This document shows positions 37,642 through 46,625 of a stretch of 64,000 nucleotides of DNA, in pieces. The notes beneath the pieces are model-generated. The model was not told where the DNA came from. It was given only the letters and a program-made list of their open reading frames with translations, and did not search any database. The position numbers were made by a program, and so were the translations under genes. Numbering within the stretch: the stretch's first letter is position 1; every line of letters starts with the position of its first letter. This DNA is from an uncultured Bacteroidales bacterium (GTDB lineage: Bacteria; Bacteroidota; Bacteroidia; Bacteroidales; F082). The stretch is from assembly GCA_946184615.1 (NCBI GenBank), contig CAMHFN010000006.1, forward strand, positions 1 to 64,000, given 5' to 3'.

Positions 37642-38403
37642 ATGATATTCTATTTCTCCGGTTGTGGCAACAGCCGCCACATAGCCGAAACGCTGTCCAA
37701 CAAGCTCAACGATACTCTGGTCTTCATTCCCGAAGCCGCACGTAACAACCATTACAACTATACTTTGGCTGAAGGCGAACTATTGGGGTTTGTGTTTCCT
37801 GTCTATTCTTGGGCTCCTCCTCGATTGGTACTCGATTTTGTGAAGCAACTCCAACTATCACCCAAACCCGAATATGTGTATTTCGCCTGCACTTGTGGTG
37901 ACGAGTGCGGTCAAACAGAGAAGATCTTCCGCAAAGCCTTACAAGAAAAGGACTGGGGGCTGTCAGCCTGTTTCAGTCTCCAGATGCCCGAGACCTATAT
38001 TGCCATGGGCAGCTTCAAGCTCGACACCGAAGAAAACGCCCGGAAAAAAATCGTGGCTGCCGATACTACCTTGACCCAAGCCCTTCCACGTTTGCTCAAC
38101 AGGGAACATTTTTCAGAAGTCCATGTAGGTGGTTTTGCTTGGTTGAAAAGTCATCTAATCAATTCGGGATTCAACAAATACGCCACCGATGACCGCAAAT
38201 ACCACGCTACCGAAAAATGTATCGGTTGTGGCAAGTGCGTGGAAGTCTGTCCCTTGAAGAACATCACTCTGGAGGACGGCCATCCGAAATGGAACGGCCA
38301 CTGCACGATGTGTATGGCCTGCTACCACTATTGTCCTACCAACGCCATCCAATACGGAAAGGAGACAGAGGGAAAGGGACAATACTACTTTGGGATGATA
38401 TGA
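37642..38403 (+). CDS. EFR1 family ferredoxin (flavodoxin-like domain plus 2x[4Fe-4S])
   Basis: Predicted cytosolic electron carrier of 253 residues. I start at MIFYFSGCGNSRHIAE; the track start lies upstream of the -7 box. The N-terminal flavodoxin-like fold has the phosphate-loop sequence SGCGNSRH and FVFPVYSWAPPRLV. The C-terminus has two ferredoxin clusters, CIGCGKCVEVCPL and CTMCMACYHYCPTNAI. The EFR1 name is a family label; the redox partner is unknown. It stands alone behind its own promoter. Confidence 0.9.
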   Translation: MIFYFSGCGNSRHIAETLSNKLNDTLVFIPEAARNNHYNYTLAEGELLGFVFPVYSWAPPRLVLDFVKQLQLSPKPEYVYFACTCGDECGQTEKIFRKALQEKDWGLSACFSLQMPETYIAMGSFKLDTEENARKKIVAADTTLTQALPRLLNREHFSEVHVGGFAWLKSHLINSGFNKYATDDRKYHATEKCIGCGKCVEVCPLKNITLEDGHPKWNGHCTMCMACYHYCPTNAIQYGKETEGKGQYYFGMI

Positions 38404-38446
38404 ATTTTGTTGGTTATCAATAATATAACCACACAAAACCCCTGCC

Positions 38447-38659
38447 ATGAAAAAGTTCGTTCTTTATTTTCTGTTGCTGTTGGTTATTCCAGCAACCGCC
38501 CAGTCTAGTCTTTTCGGGAAACGCTCCCACCATCGTTCACCAGCCCCAACCGAACAGTATCATCCTAGACCGATGATTCAAACCGGACATCATAAACATC
38601 ATGCTCCTCGTCACCAAGAAATCGGGATACTTCCTGATCGACGAAGTCTTTACTTTTGA
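38447..38659 (+). CDS. Small His-rich exported protein, possibly frameshifted
   Basis: 70 codons: a signal peptide (FVLYFLLLLVIPATAQ) followed by a short basic, His-rich region (SHHRSPAPTEQYHPRP, HHKHHAPRHQ). From about 38577 another frame reads like real protein (INIMLLVTKKSGYFLIDEV, then an amphipathic helix) up to a TGA near 38700. This suggests that the ancestral gene was longer and a single-base slip moved the end into the wrong frame. The His cluster might bind metal, or it may be an artefact of the slip. Function unknown. Confidence 0.5.
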   Translation: MKKFVLYFLLLLVIPATAQSSLFGKRSHHRSPAPTEQYHPRPMIQTGHHKHHAPRHQEIGILPDRRSLYF

Positions 38660-38720
38660 TGCTTCGAAAAAAGAGCTTTATAATTTCATCCGAAATCGGT
38701 GATTTGTTGAAGATTATTTT

Positions 38721-38728
38721 TATTTTTG
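38721..38728 (+). promoter_or_regulatory. -7 box of the T9SS adhesin/GH92 operon
   Basis: TATTTTTG, 33 bases before the ATG at 38762; an upstream TTTG (38703-38706) is a little too close for an ideal -33 element. Confidence 0.5.
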
Positions 38729-38761
38729 TAGCGTAATCTATTCAAAAACAAGAATAAAAAC

Positions 38762-40255
38762 ATGAAAAACGAGCTTTTTAAAACACTCGCTTTACTATTG
38801 GTATTTAGTACCACCGCTTGGGCACAGACCGTAATCCCGATGGTTGACGGACAATCCTATATTGAAGATTTTGATTCTGGCACGATGGAAGGGTGGACCG
38901 TGGAGGCTACGGGGGCAGGGACATGGGCCATTATGAATGGCGGTACTTCGAATTCCATGGCTTTCCAAAATGCTGAAACAGGCGACGAGGCCAGGCTTAT
39001 CTCTCCCATTTTTGACATGTCGAGCATTGGCAGCGCCACTTTCAGCTTCAGATACACCATGATGGCGCTTTACCCGCCCTACGATGTACTTACCGTGAGC
39101 TATCGCAGCTCGGAGACCGACCCCTGGCACACCCTCGATAGTTATAGTGTAAGCGACTGGGCGAATGTCTTCGATGCAACCTTCGACTTGCCTGATATTT
39201 CAGCTACGTATCAGATTTCCTTTTTGGGACACAGCAACGGGGGATACTATATTTTTATTGATGACATCGAGATTGCCCCCGCAGGTGGCTGTGCCCGTCC
39301 GATGAATTTGGAAGCCATTGAAGTCACTGCCTTTTCAACCCTGCTTGGATGGTCGACCACTGGCAACGAAGAACGCTGGACTCTTGAGATGAATGGACAT
39401 TCAAGAACCATCGAAACTCAGCCGTTTTTGGTGGAGGGACTGGAACCGCAGACCGAATACACCTTCCGTGTGAAAGCCCAGTGCAATAATGACCTGGAAT
39501 CGGAATGGTCATTCCCTCTAACCATCAAAACGCTCTGCGATGTGATTCTAGTCACCAACGACGAGCCCTATTTTGACGACTTCGAAGGCTCTGAGGAGTT
39601 CGTGTGTTGGCAAGATGAAATCTCTTCCGGTGATGGTGGATGGACGGTCGACCCGGGGTACACTATCCTGAACAACACCGCGTTTTTCATTTGGCTGAAC
39701 GAAGAGGCCCTCCTCTATTCGGCACCGCTGGACATCACCACCGTCACCAACCCGATACTGGAGTTCAAGCACAAACAACCCTTGGAACAAGGTCGCGTGG
39801 ATCAATTGATGGTTGCGTATCGCACCTCACCCAATGAAAACTGGATGGTCTTGGCAAATTACGAAAACGCCACCAATGGTTGGGAGACGGAACGCTTCGT
39901 GCTCCCCAATGCTTCAGCCGAATATCAGATTGGCTTCAACGGAATTTCACACAATGCCAACGGCGTATATGTTGACGATGTGTGGGTTGGCAACCTGGTC
40001 AACGACGGCATCGATGAAACAGCCTCTCTTGTCACCACTGTCAGTCCCAACCCTGCTACCGACAAAGTCCTTCTTCTTGCCAACACGGCAGAAGGCGAAG
40101 TCGTTATTTTTGACTTGTTCGGAAGGATTCTGTCATCAACCAAACTTCACGAAGGCCATGCCGAAGTGAACTTGGATGGATTTGCCCATGGCGTTTACAT
40201 GGCTCGCATTACAAGTGATTTTGGCTCAACTACTATCAAGTTGGTGAAAGAATAA
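38762..40255 (+). CDS. T9SS-exported protein with two choice-of-anchor-J (cleaved adhesin) modules and an Fn3 domain
   Basis: 497 residues. Signal peptide (LLLVFSTTAWAQ); first jelly-roll module about residues 30-175 (SYIEDFDSGTMEGWTVEA ... GYYIFIDDIEIAP); a fibronectin type III domain about 180-260 (TEYTFRVKAQCNNDLESEW); second module about 270-415 (PYFDDFEGSEEFVCWQDE ... GVYVDDVWVG); then a T9SS C-terminal sorting domain (VSPNPATDKVLLLAN ... TTIKLVKE). Such modules usually bind surfaces or glycans. The GH92 mannosidase gene follows after three bases, so the pair may act together on mannose-rich glycans; that link is inference. Confidence 0.88.
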   Translation: MKNELFKTLALLLVFSTTAWAQTVIPMVDGQSYIEDFDSGTMEGWTVEATGAGTWAIMNGGTSNSMAFQNAETGDEARLISPIFDMSSIGSATFSFRYTMMALYPPYDVLTVSYRSSETDPWHTLDSYSVSDWANVFDATFDLPDISATYQISFLGHSNGGYYIFIDDIEIAPAGGCARPMNLEAIEVTAFSTLLGWSTTGNEERWTLEMNGHSRTIETQPFLVEGLEPQTEYTFRVKAQCNNDLESEWSFPLTIKTLCDVILVTNDEPYFDDFEGSEEFVCWQDEISSGDGGWTVDPGYTILNNTAFFIWLNEEALLYSAPLDITTVTNPILEFKHKQPLEQGRVDQLMVAYRTSPNENWMVLANYENATNGWETERFVLPNASAEYQIGFNGISHNANGVYVDDVWVGNLVNDGIDETASLVTTVSPNPATDKVLLLANTAEGEVVIFDLFGRILSSTKLHEGHAEVNLDGFAHGVYMARITSDFGSTTIKLVKE

Positions 40256-40258
40256 ATT

Positions 40259-42490
40259 ATGAAACATTCCATTTTTTTGGCAGTTCTATTTCTGTTGCCA
40301 TTGTTTTTGGGCGGACAGGAAATAGAGGATTACACTCCATTTGTGAATCCCTTTATCGGAACCCAAACCGATGAAACCGGAGCCCTAAGCGGCAGCACTT
40401 TCCCTGGGGCCACGATGCCGCAGGGTATGGTGCAGCTGAGTCCCGAGACGGAACAGATGGTGACTTGGGACCCCTGTTCGGGCTACGATTACAACAAAGA
40501 CGTGATCTACGGCTTCACCCACACCCACCTCAGTGGCACGGGCTGCACCGACCTCATCGACGTAAGCCTGATGCCTTTGACCCGCAGACCTACTCCCGAG
40601 CGGCTGAAAACCGCTGACTTTGGTCAACATTACAGCCACGATGCTGAATCGGCCCGCCCAGGATACTACCAGGTGTCGCTGCAGGAAAGCAAGGTGAATG
40701 TGGAGCTATCTACTACCGTCAGGACGGGCATCCATCGCTACACCTTCCAAAGAGGCAATCCCCAATTCGTGGTACTGGATCTCGACCGGGGCACCTTCCG
40801 TGGCGAGGCCTATTACTCGAAGCGCCGCAGCTACGACGTGATACAAGCCCAGATCCGCATCGTCGATGACCACACCATCGAAGGCTATCGCGTCATCACG
40901 GGTTGGGCCAAACTGCGCAAAGTGTATTTCAGGGCCGAGTTCTCCAAGCCGATCCAAGAACACCTGCTCATGAATGGCGACCTCAACATCGGCAAAAATA
41001 GCAACGTGGTGAACGGCCGGACGCTTCGTGCCGCACTTCGCTTTGACCAATCTGGGGGACAGGAACTGATGGTGAAAGTGGCTATTTCACCCGTGGACAT
41101 CGAAGGTGCCAGGAAGAACATGGCGGCCGAAGCCAGCAGCTGGGACTTCGATGAATACGTGAAGGCCGCCCACGATGCTTGGCAGAAAGAACTCAGCCGT
41201 ATCGACATCGAAGGCACTGACGAGCAAAAGACCATCTTCTACACGGGCTTGTACCACGTGTTGATGCAGCCCAACACGATGAGTGATGTAGATGGCCGTT
41301 ACATGGACACCAACTTCGAGATCAAGCAGATGCCTGAGGGACAGACCTATCATAGCACTTTCAGCTTGTGGGACACCTTCCGCGCCGCCCATCCCCTCTA
41401 CACCCTCATCGCACCCGACATCGCCGCACAGTTTGTGAGGGATATGGTGCTTCACCACAAAACCTATGGCTACCTGCCCATTTGGGACCTCTGGGGACAG
41501 GACAACTACTGCATGATTGGCAACCACGCCATCCCCGTGCTCGCTGATGCCATCCTCGCCGAGCTTCCCGGTATCGATGTCGAGGAGGCTTATCAAGCCA
41601 TGGTCGAGAGCAGCACCAGGAGCCACTTCAACTCACCTTTCGAGATCTGGGAACAATACGGTTACCTGCCTCAGACCTTGCAAGACGAGAGTGTGAGCAT
41701 CACCATGGAGCAGGCTTTTGACGATGCCTGTGTGGCGTTGGTAGCAAAGAAATTGGGCAAGACCGAAGACTACGAGCGTTTCTATCGCCGCAGCATGTTC
41801 TACAAGAACCTCTTTGACCCTGAGACAGGCTTCTTCCGTCCGAAGGACGAGAACGGAAACTGGCTCGACGGCTTCGATCCGCTTTCGTACGAGCAGCCTT
41901 GTTTCGTGGAAGGCAACGCCTGGCAATATATGTGGTTCGTGCCACAGGATCCACAAGGCCTCATCGACCTTTTCGGTGGCAAGAAAGGCTTTTTGAAGAA
42001 ACTCGACGAGAACTTCAGCCTCAACGCTACTTCGGGTGAGGTCAACGGCAACGCCAGCGGCTTTATCGGGCAATATGCTCACGGCAACGAGCCCAGCCAT
42101 CACACCGTGTATCTCTATAACTTCGCTGGCAAGCCCGAACGCACCCAGGAGTTGGTGGAGCAGGTACGCAACGAGTTCTATCGTGCCACGCCTTGCGGCT
42201 ATGCCGGCAACGATGACTGCGGCCAGATGTCGGCTTGGTACATCTTTTCCAGTCTCGGCTTCTATCCTTTCCATGCCGGAAGCGCTGAGTATGTCATCGG
42301 AACACCTTTATTCAAAAAGGCTACCCTGCATTTAGAAAACGGGAAAGACTTCGTGATTTCAGCACCCAACAAGACACCTGAACGCATTCACGTCAAGAGT
42401 GTGAAGCTGAATGGGAAAGCGATAAAGGATTACAAGCTCAGCCACCAGCAGATCATGGATGGCGGCGTGTTGGAATTTAAAATGAAATAA
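40259..42490 (+). CDS. Glycoside hydrolase family 92 alpha-mannosidase
   Basis: Exported exo-alpha-mannosidase of 743 residues, calcium-dependent in characterised family members and active on N-glycan or yeast mannan linkages. A signal peptide is followed by the family opening NPFIGTQTDETGALSGSTFPG, with PGATMPQGMVQLSP. The (alpha/alpha)6 barrel shows FSLWDTFRAAHPLYTLI, WDLWGQDNYCMIGNHA, GNAWQYMWFVPQD and NDDCGQMSAWYIFSSLGFYP, all typical GH92 blocks. The exact linkage preference cannot be read off. It is three bases behind the adhesin-like T9SS gene and converges on the next gene with a three-base gap. Confidence 0.95.
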   Translation: MKHSIFLAVLFLLPLFLGGQEIEDYTPFVNPFIGTQTDETGALSGSTFPGATMPQGMVQLSPETEQMVTWDPCSGYDYNKDVIYGFTHTHLSGTGCTDLIDVSLMPLTRRPTPERLKTADFGQHYSHDAESARPGYYQVSLQESKVNVELSTTVRTGIHRYTFQRGNPQFVVLDLDRGTFRGEAYYSKRRSYDVIQAQIRIVDDHTIEGYRVITGWAKLRKVYFRAEFSKPIQEHLLMNGDLNIGKNSNVVNGRTLRAALRFDQSGGQELMVKVAISPVDIEGARKNMAAEASSWDFDEYVKAAHDAWQKELSRIDIEGTDEQKTIFYTGLYHVLMQPNTMSDVDGRYMDTNFEIKQMPEGQTYHSTFSLWDTFRAAHPLYTLIAPDIAAQFVRDMVLHHKTYGYLPIWDLWGQDNYCMIGNHAIPVLADAILAELPGIDVEEAYQAMVESSTRSHFNSPFEIWEQYGYLPQTLQDESVSITMEQAFDDACVALVAKKLGKTEDYERFYRRSMFYKNLFDPETGFFRPKDENGNWLDGFDPLSYEQPCFVEGNAWQYMWFVPQDPQGLIDLFGGKKGFLKKLDENFSLNATSGEVNGNASGFIGQYAHGNEPSHHTVYLYNFAGKPERTQELVEQVRNEFYRATPCGYAGNDDCGQMSAWYIFSSLGFYPFHAGSAEYVIGTPLFKKATLHLENGKDFVISAPNKTPERIHVKSVKLNGKAIKDYKLSHQQIMDGGVLEFKMK

Positions 42491-42493
42491 TCC

Positions 42494-43657
42494 TCAGTGC
42501 GGTTGTTTGACAAACTGCTTGTCCTTCCACTGGAATATCATTTGCTGGTCCTCTTTCTCGCTGACGAAAACCAGGTCTTCGTTGTCGGGACTGAGGAGGC
42601 AACGCCATTCATTGCCATTCAAGTTGGGAAGCCCTTTACCTACGACTTTCGCAAACATCGGCGATGTGGGGTCCAAATAGCGAGCCATCCCATCCTGACA
42701 ATAGTAGAAACACAAGCTCACCTCATCGCCAGGACCCAGTTTGTGAGGTGACTTAGGGGCACATTCCGTATAGATTCCCACCAACAGGGCACCGTCAGGG
42801 CACTCCCAGCCTCTAGCTTGGAAATAATAAAAACCCTCCATGGCAGCGGCAGCTTCAAAACGACCGTTCGACCTCTTGTCGTGAATCGCCACACAAATGG
42901 GGAGAGCGTTAAAGCTACCCCCTACTTTATTGGTATCGTCGCTGGATTCTTTCGGATCACGCAACTCCATTTCATATCTCATCAAGAACTCCCAAAACAC
43001 CGCGACGACGCTCTTTTGGTTCACCACAAGATCCTCCCAAGCGAGGTCTTTATATACCAATTTACCTTGGTCCCAAGTCAGGTGACTTTGCAGGCTACAG
43101 CGTCCCCAGGTATGATGCATCATGGCTTCATTACGGTCTCTCTCGGGGAAGAACTGCGTCATGCGCTTTACGATGCCTCCGGTAAACTCACTGCCCATTG
43201 TCATGGGAATCAGTTCATGCGTGGCAGGATTGTAACGATAGTAGTAGACATCTTGCAAAGAGGTGGTGATGGCCTTATGGCAACACACTCCAAGGGCAAC
43301 AGGTTGGTCCTCTTCAAAGAAGACACGCATCGAAAAGCTTTCGTTTTCCAAAAAACACGAATCTTTGTCTATCTCGATATACGGTCTATGATGGCAAAAC
43401 AACACTTCTGTGTCACCGTCCATAGCTGCCAAAAGCAGGTCATGGTATTCACAAGGGTAAGTTTTGGCAAAGGCGCGAAAGAAATCCACCACATTGGGAG
43501 TCCCATTGCCAGGAACAACGATGGCTTTCTGTTTCCAATGGTCATCCAGAGTCACATCGACAGAATGAGTCCAAAGATCTTTGGGATTTTTTTCGGCGGT
43601 CTGTGCCCCCACCGTTAACACGCTCAAAACAAAGGAGTACATCAGAAGTTTTTTCAT
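42494..43657 (-). CDS. Exported protein of unknown function
   Basis: 387 residues; I do not recognise the family. It has an N-terminal signal peptide (MYSFVLSVLTVGAQ). The mature part is mixed alpha/beta and rich in Cys, Trp and aromatic residues: TYPCEYHDLLLAAMDGD, VLFCHHRPYIEID, MMHHTWGRCSLQSHLTWDQ, DEVSLCFYYCQDG. Six or more Cys suggest disulphides in the periplasm. It lies between GH92 (convergent) and an OmpA-family gene on the same strand, 36 bases apart, so it may share a transcript with that envelope protein. No function is assigned. Confidence 0.75.
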   Translation of the reverse strand: MKKLLMYSFVLSVLTVGAQTAEKNPKDLWTHSVDVTLDDHWKQKAIVVPGNGTPNVVDFFRAFAKTYPCEYHDLLLAAMDGDTEVLFCHHRPYIEIDKDSCFLENESFSMRVFFEEDQPVALGVCCHKAITTSLQDVYYYRYNPATHELIPMTMGSEFTGGIVKRMTQFFPERDRNEAMMHHTWGRCSLQSHLTWDQGKLVYKDLAWEDLVVNQKSVVAVFWEFLMRYEMELRDPKESSDDTNKVGGSFNALPICVAIHDKRSNGRFEAAAAMEGFYYFQARGWECPDGALLVGIYTECAPKSPHKLGPGDEVSLCFYYCQDGMARYLDPTSPMFAKVVGKGLPNLNGNEWRCLLSPDNEDLVFVSEKEDQQMIFQWKDKQFVKQPH

Positions 43658-43693
43658 TTCATTACTTTTTTGGTTTTATCTTCGGCCTCTTGG

Positions 43694-44797
43694 TTATTTC
43701 TTTACAAACTCCACCCGACGGTTCTTGGCGCGACCTTCTGCAGTATCATTAGGAGCAATGGGGTTATGCGACCCTTTGCCTACGGGGGTGAGGCGTGACT
43801 GGGCGATACCTTGCTGCACAAGGGCGGTCACAATCACCTCGGCTCGCTGTTGGCTCAGCGGGTCGTTCACGGCATCGGTACCGGTGTTGTCGCAATGACC
43901 CTGTACTTCGAATTCAAGTTCGGGATGCTCTTGCATTAGTTGGGCCACACGGTTGATTTCGACGATGGATTCCGGCTTCAGGTCGGCCTTTCCCGTTTCG
44001 AAGGTGATGGCATAAGAGACAATTTTGCCGTCGTTAGTCAGGCGGTCGTAGAGCGGCACGGCACCTTGGGCGATACGCACGTTGCTCAACCCCGTGTAGC
44101 GATAGAACGCTCCGCTGGCAAAGAACAGGTAGCCCGGGGCTTTCATGGCCGGCACGTTGATCATACGCACGCCGTTCACATAGCCCTTGAACGCCCGCTG
44201 ATTAAACGAGAAAGCGAAATGGTTCCACTCGCCGGCAACCACTGGGTTGTCTTTCTCCAAATAATCATTGTTGCCTGGACTCAGCCCCAGCATCTTTTCT
44301 CCACTCGATTGGCTTTCCCCATCTGGTTTCAGCAAGTCCCACGTCAGGTTGCACGACCCGTCTTCCCTGTACCAGAATTTCACATAGCTGGAAGCATTGT
44401 AATAGCTGTCGTCGCCGCGTTCACCGAAATAAATACTCATGTCGAGTGATGAATCCTCCGAGTCTCCCGTATTCATAGGAGCCACGTAGAGGTCGAACTC
44501 CACCGTGAATACCTCCGGGAGCCAATTCCATTTCTGTTTCATCAGCGGCATCACCTGTCCCAGACCGTTGTCAGTGAAGGCAATCACCTTGCGTCCCTGT
44601 TGCTGGGCCGTCTCCGCATAGCCGTCCAGCAAATCCCAGTTCATCGGGAATTCGCCGATTTTCTCCCCTTCAAAGTTGTCGTCGAAAATGATTTCATCGC
44701 CAGGGACAAAGTCGGTTTTATTATACGTGCTCTCTTGAGCCTTAGCCGTCATTCCAGCAAACAAAAACAATACAATTGCAATAAAAGACTTCTTCAT
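43694..44797 (-). CDS. OmpA-family protein with N-terminal lectin-like domain
   Basis: Envelope protein of 367 residues. Signal peptide (IVLFLFAGMTAKAQ); an N-terminal concanavalin/LamG-like beta-sandwich of about 200 residues (FTVEFDLYVAPMNTGD, VAGEWNHFAFSFNQRAFKGYVNG); then a C-terminal OmpA peptidoglycan-binding domain (ITFETGKADLKPESIVEINR, EVQGHCDNTGTDAVNDPLSQQRAE, GRAKNRRVEF). It probably anchors a binding domain to the cell wall from the periplasm or outer membrane. A TATCTTTG box precedes it and faces the AlbA_2 gene. Confidence 0.9.
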   Translation of the reverse strand: MKKSFIAIVLFLFAGMTAKAQESTYNKTDFVPGDEIIFDDNFEGEKIGEFPMNWDLLDGYAETAQQQGRKVIAFTDNGLGQVMPLMKQKWNWLPEVFTVEFDLYVAPMNTGDSEDSSLDMSIYFGERGDDSYYNASSYVKFWYREDGSCNLTWDLLKPDGESQSSGEKMLGLSPGNNDYLEKDNPVVAGEWNHFAFSFNQRAFKGYVNGVRMINVPAMKAPGYLFFASGAFYRYTGLSNVRIAQGAVPLYDRLTNDGKIVSYAITFETGKADLKPESIVEINRVAQLMQEHPELEFEVQGHCDNTGTDAVNDPLSQQRAEVIVTALVQQGIAQSRLTPVGKGSHNPIAPNDTAEGRAKNRRVEFVKK

Positions 44798-44826
44798 TTT
44801 TGATTCTTTTAATGGATTTAAGAATG

Positions 44827-44834
44827 CAAAGATA
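44827..44834 (-). promoter_or_regulatory. -7 box of the OmpA-family gene
   Basis: TATCTTTG on the minus strand, 29 bases before the ATG. Confidence 0.55.
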
Positions 44835-44846
44835 GGTTTTTTCCGT

Positions 44847-44854
44847 TACTTTTG
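44847..44854 (+). promoter_or_regulatory. -7 box of the AlbA_2 gene, almost at the start codon
   Basis: TACTTTTG matches TAnnTTTG and ends only eight bases before the ATG at 44863, so the transcript would be nearly leaderless if this box is used. Confidence 0.45.
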
Positions 44855-44862
44855 CAACCCAA

Positions 44863-45489
44863 ATGGACGACAAAAAGTACCTTCTCAGCCTCATCAGCGA
44901 GGGCGAGCATCAGCAGCAAGATTTCAAATATCGTGTCGATGACGCCCGCAAGCTGGCACGATCGGTTTCTGCCTTTGCCAATACCGATGGTGGGCGGCTG
45001 CTCATCGGTGTGCGTGACGATGGCCGTATCGCAGGTGTTCGTACCGAAGGCGAGATTTATGTGATGCATCAAGCCGCTTACAAATACTGTCAACCCGAAG
45101 CAAGCATCCAGTTCGACACCTATCATGCCGAAGGAAACGCCGTTGTCATCGCTACGGTGCCTCCTTCCAATAAAAGACCCATTTGTGCACCAGATGAGGA
45201 TGGCCGAATGCGTGCCTATATCCGCATCAAGGACGAGAACATTGTGGCTTCACCTGTGTTATTTACCCTTCTGAAGGAATCCCAGCAACCCCAAGGAGCC
45301 ATGATTACCTACAACGATGATATCCGTCGGCTGCTTGGTATCATGGAGGGGCAGCTCTCCTTGAAACAAATTGTCCGTTTGGCTCGACTTCCCCGACACA
45401 AGGTGGTGACGCTGTTGGCGCATCTGATCCGATTTGGAACCGTAAGATGGGAGTACAAAGAGCAAGAGTTTTTCTTTAGTTTGGTATAA
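44863..45489 (+). CDS. AlbA_2/Schlafen-type domain protein
   Basis: 208 residues with the AlbA_2 domain at the N-terminus: QQDFKYRVDDARKLARSVSAFANTDGG and LLIGVRDDGRIAGV are the usual blocks. The C-terminal part looks like a winged helix (SLKQIVRLARLPRHKVVTLL). Proteins with this domain are called ATP-binding or Schlafen-like; the domain is linked to nucleic-acid binding and sometimes to defence. Here it stands alone, divergent from an OmpA gene. Substrate and role are unknown. Confidence 0.82.
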   Translation: MDDKKYLLSLISEGEHQQQDFKYRVDDARKLARSVSAFANTDGGRLLIGVRDDGRIAGVRTEGEIYVMHQAAYKYCQPEASIQFDTYHAEGNAVVIATVPPSNKRPICAPDEDGRMRAYIRIKDENIVASPVLFTLLKESQQPQGAMITYNDDIRRLLGIMEGQLSLKQIVRLARLPRHKVVTLLAHLIRFGTVRWEYKEQEFFFSLV

Positions 45490-45513
45490 GTGTGACGGGT
45501 TTCCCTTACCCCA

Positions 45514-45966
45514 TTAGAGGGATCCTTTTTCCAATTGCAACAGCTGTTGTTTGAGGTCGATGCCCGAGGCATAGCCCGTGAGCGAACCGTCGGCACCGAT
45601 GACGCGATGGCAAGGGATGATGATGGAGATGGGGTTACGGTGTACGGCTTGACCGATGGCTTGAGCTGAACGGCAGTTGATGCGTCGGGCCATTTCGCCA
45701 TAGCTCACCGTAGCACCGTAAGGGATGTTTAGCAACTCATGCCACACCTTTTGTTGAAAAGGGGTGCCTTGTGGTTTCAATGGAGGGGTGAAATCGGGTT
45801 TTTTGCCACTGAAATAAAGGTCGAGCCAGCGACGGGTTTCAACAAAGATGGGGAGGTCTTGCTGGTCTTTCACATCCTGAGATTGTCCAAAATCCAGCGC
45901 TGTCAACGACGTGCCGTCGCTGACCAAGATGATGGTTCCAACAGGAGAGTTATAGAGCGCTTTCAT
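45514..45966 (-). CDS. ogt: Methylated-DNA--protein-cysteine methyltransferase
   Basis: Suicide repair protein that removes O6-alkyl groups from guanine. The 150-residue protein has the active-site block IIIPCHRVIGADGSLTGYASG with the acceptor Cys in PCHR, and the DNA-binding helix with the Arg finger (RRINCRSAQAIGQAVHRNP). The N-terminal domain is short, as in Ogt/Ada-C type enzymes. It lies nine bases downstream of the flavin-reductase-like gene, on the same strand, and in turn downstream of vsr. Confidence 0.93.
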   Translation of the reverse strand: MKALYNSPVGTIILVSDGTSLTALDFGQSQDVKDQQDLPIFVETRRWLDLYFSGKKPDFTPPLKPQGTPFQQKVWHELLNIPYGATVSYGEMARRINCRSAQAIGQAVHRNPISIIIPCHRVIGADGSLTGYASGIDLKQQLLQLEKGSL

Positions 45967-45975
45967 CGTTAGCCG

Positions 45976-46605
45976 TTATCGTTTCCAGGCGCCAATTACC
46001 TCACCGATATAGACGGTATGAATCCCTGCTTCGAAACCGTCGTACCACTCCTTAGGGGTGTTGTTTCGGAAGTCGTTCTCTGTCTGATGCCAAGCCGTCA
46101 TGATCTCGCATTCGATAACCGTTTTGGCCTCCTCATAATACGGCGTTCCATGTTCAGTGTAGGCTACATGCAAGCCGAGCGCGGCGGCTTTATCACCATC
46201 ACGACCGCTGTATCGACCCATATATTGCCACACCTCGTCGTTGTCGAACTCCATGATGGTGAAACGGGGATGACGCTCCATGAATTCGTAGGTGTAGCGT
46301 GCCGGGGCCACATACACCGTCACGGCAGGACGGTCGTGTCCGAGGTAGTTGCCGATGCCGCCCCAGCCAATGGTCATGGCGTTGCTTTCGGTGGTGTCAC
46401 CTGAGCAAAGGATGAGGTTTTTGGTAAAAAAGGTGAAGCCATTGTCGGCGAAGTCCTTCTGCACGTCAAAGGGTTTCAATTCAGTATTCATGTTGGTTTC
46501 TTGTTTTTCTTGTTGGTCGTTGTTTTGACTTGGTTGGTTGCCGCAGCCCGTCATGACAGCTAGCAGCAAGGCTGTAATAACTAATTGGTGCATTGATTTT
46601 TTCAT
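45976..46605 (-). CDS. Flavin reductase family (FMN-binding split-barrel) lipoprotein
   Basis: 209 residues. The core resembles FMN-binding flavin reductases (NAMTIGWGGIGNYLGHDRPAV, YVAPARYTYEFM, WQYMGRYSGRDGDK). It carries a lipoprotein signal peptide with lipobox VMTGCGNQ and a Gln/Asn-rich linker, which is unusual for a family that is usually cytosolic. An internal Met (MNTELKPF, codon 39) could start a cytosolic version. It lies between ogt and vsr on the same strand. Function is probably a flavin-dependent redox step; substrate unknown. Confidence 0.82.
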   Translation of the reverse strand: MKKSMHQLVITALLLAVMTGCGNQPSQNNDQQEKQETNMNTELKPFDVQKDFADNGFTFFTKNLILCSGDTTESNAMTIGWGGIGNYLGHDRPAVTVYVAPARYTYEFMERHPRFTIMEFDNDEVWQYMGRYSGRDGDKAAALGLHVAYTEHGTPYYEEAKTVIECEIMTAWHQTENDFRNNTPKEWYDGFEAGIHTVYIGEVIGAWKR

Positions 46606-46625
46606 ATTGTGATAGTTTAGTCTTT

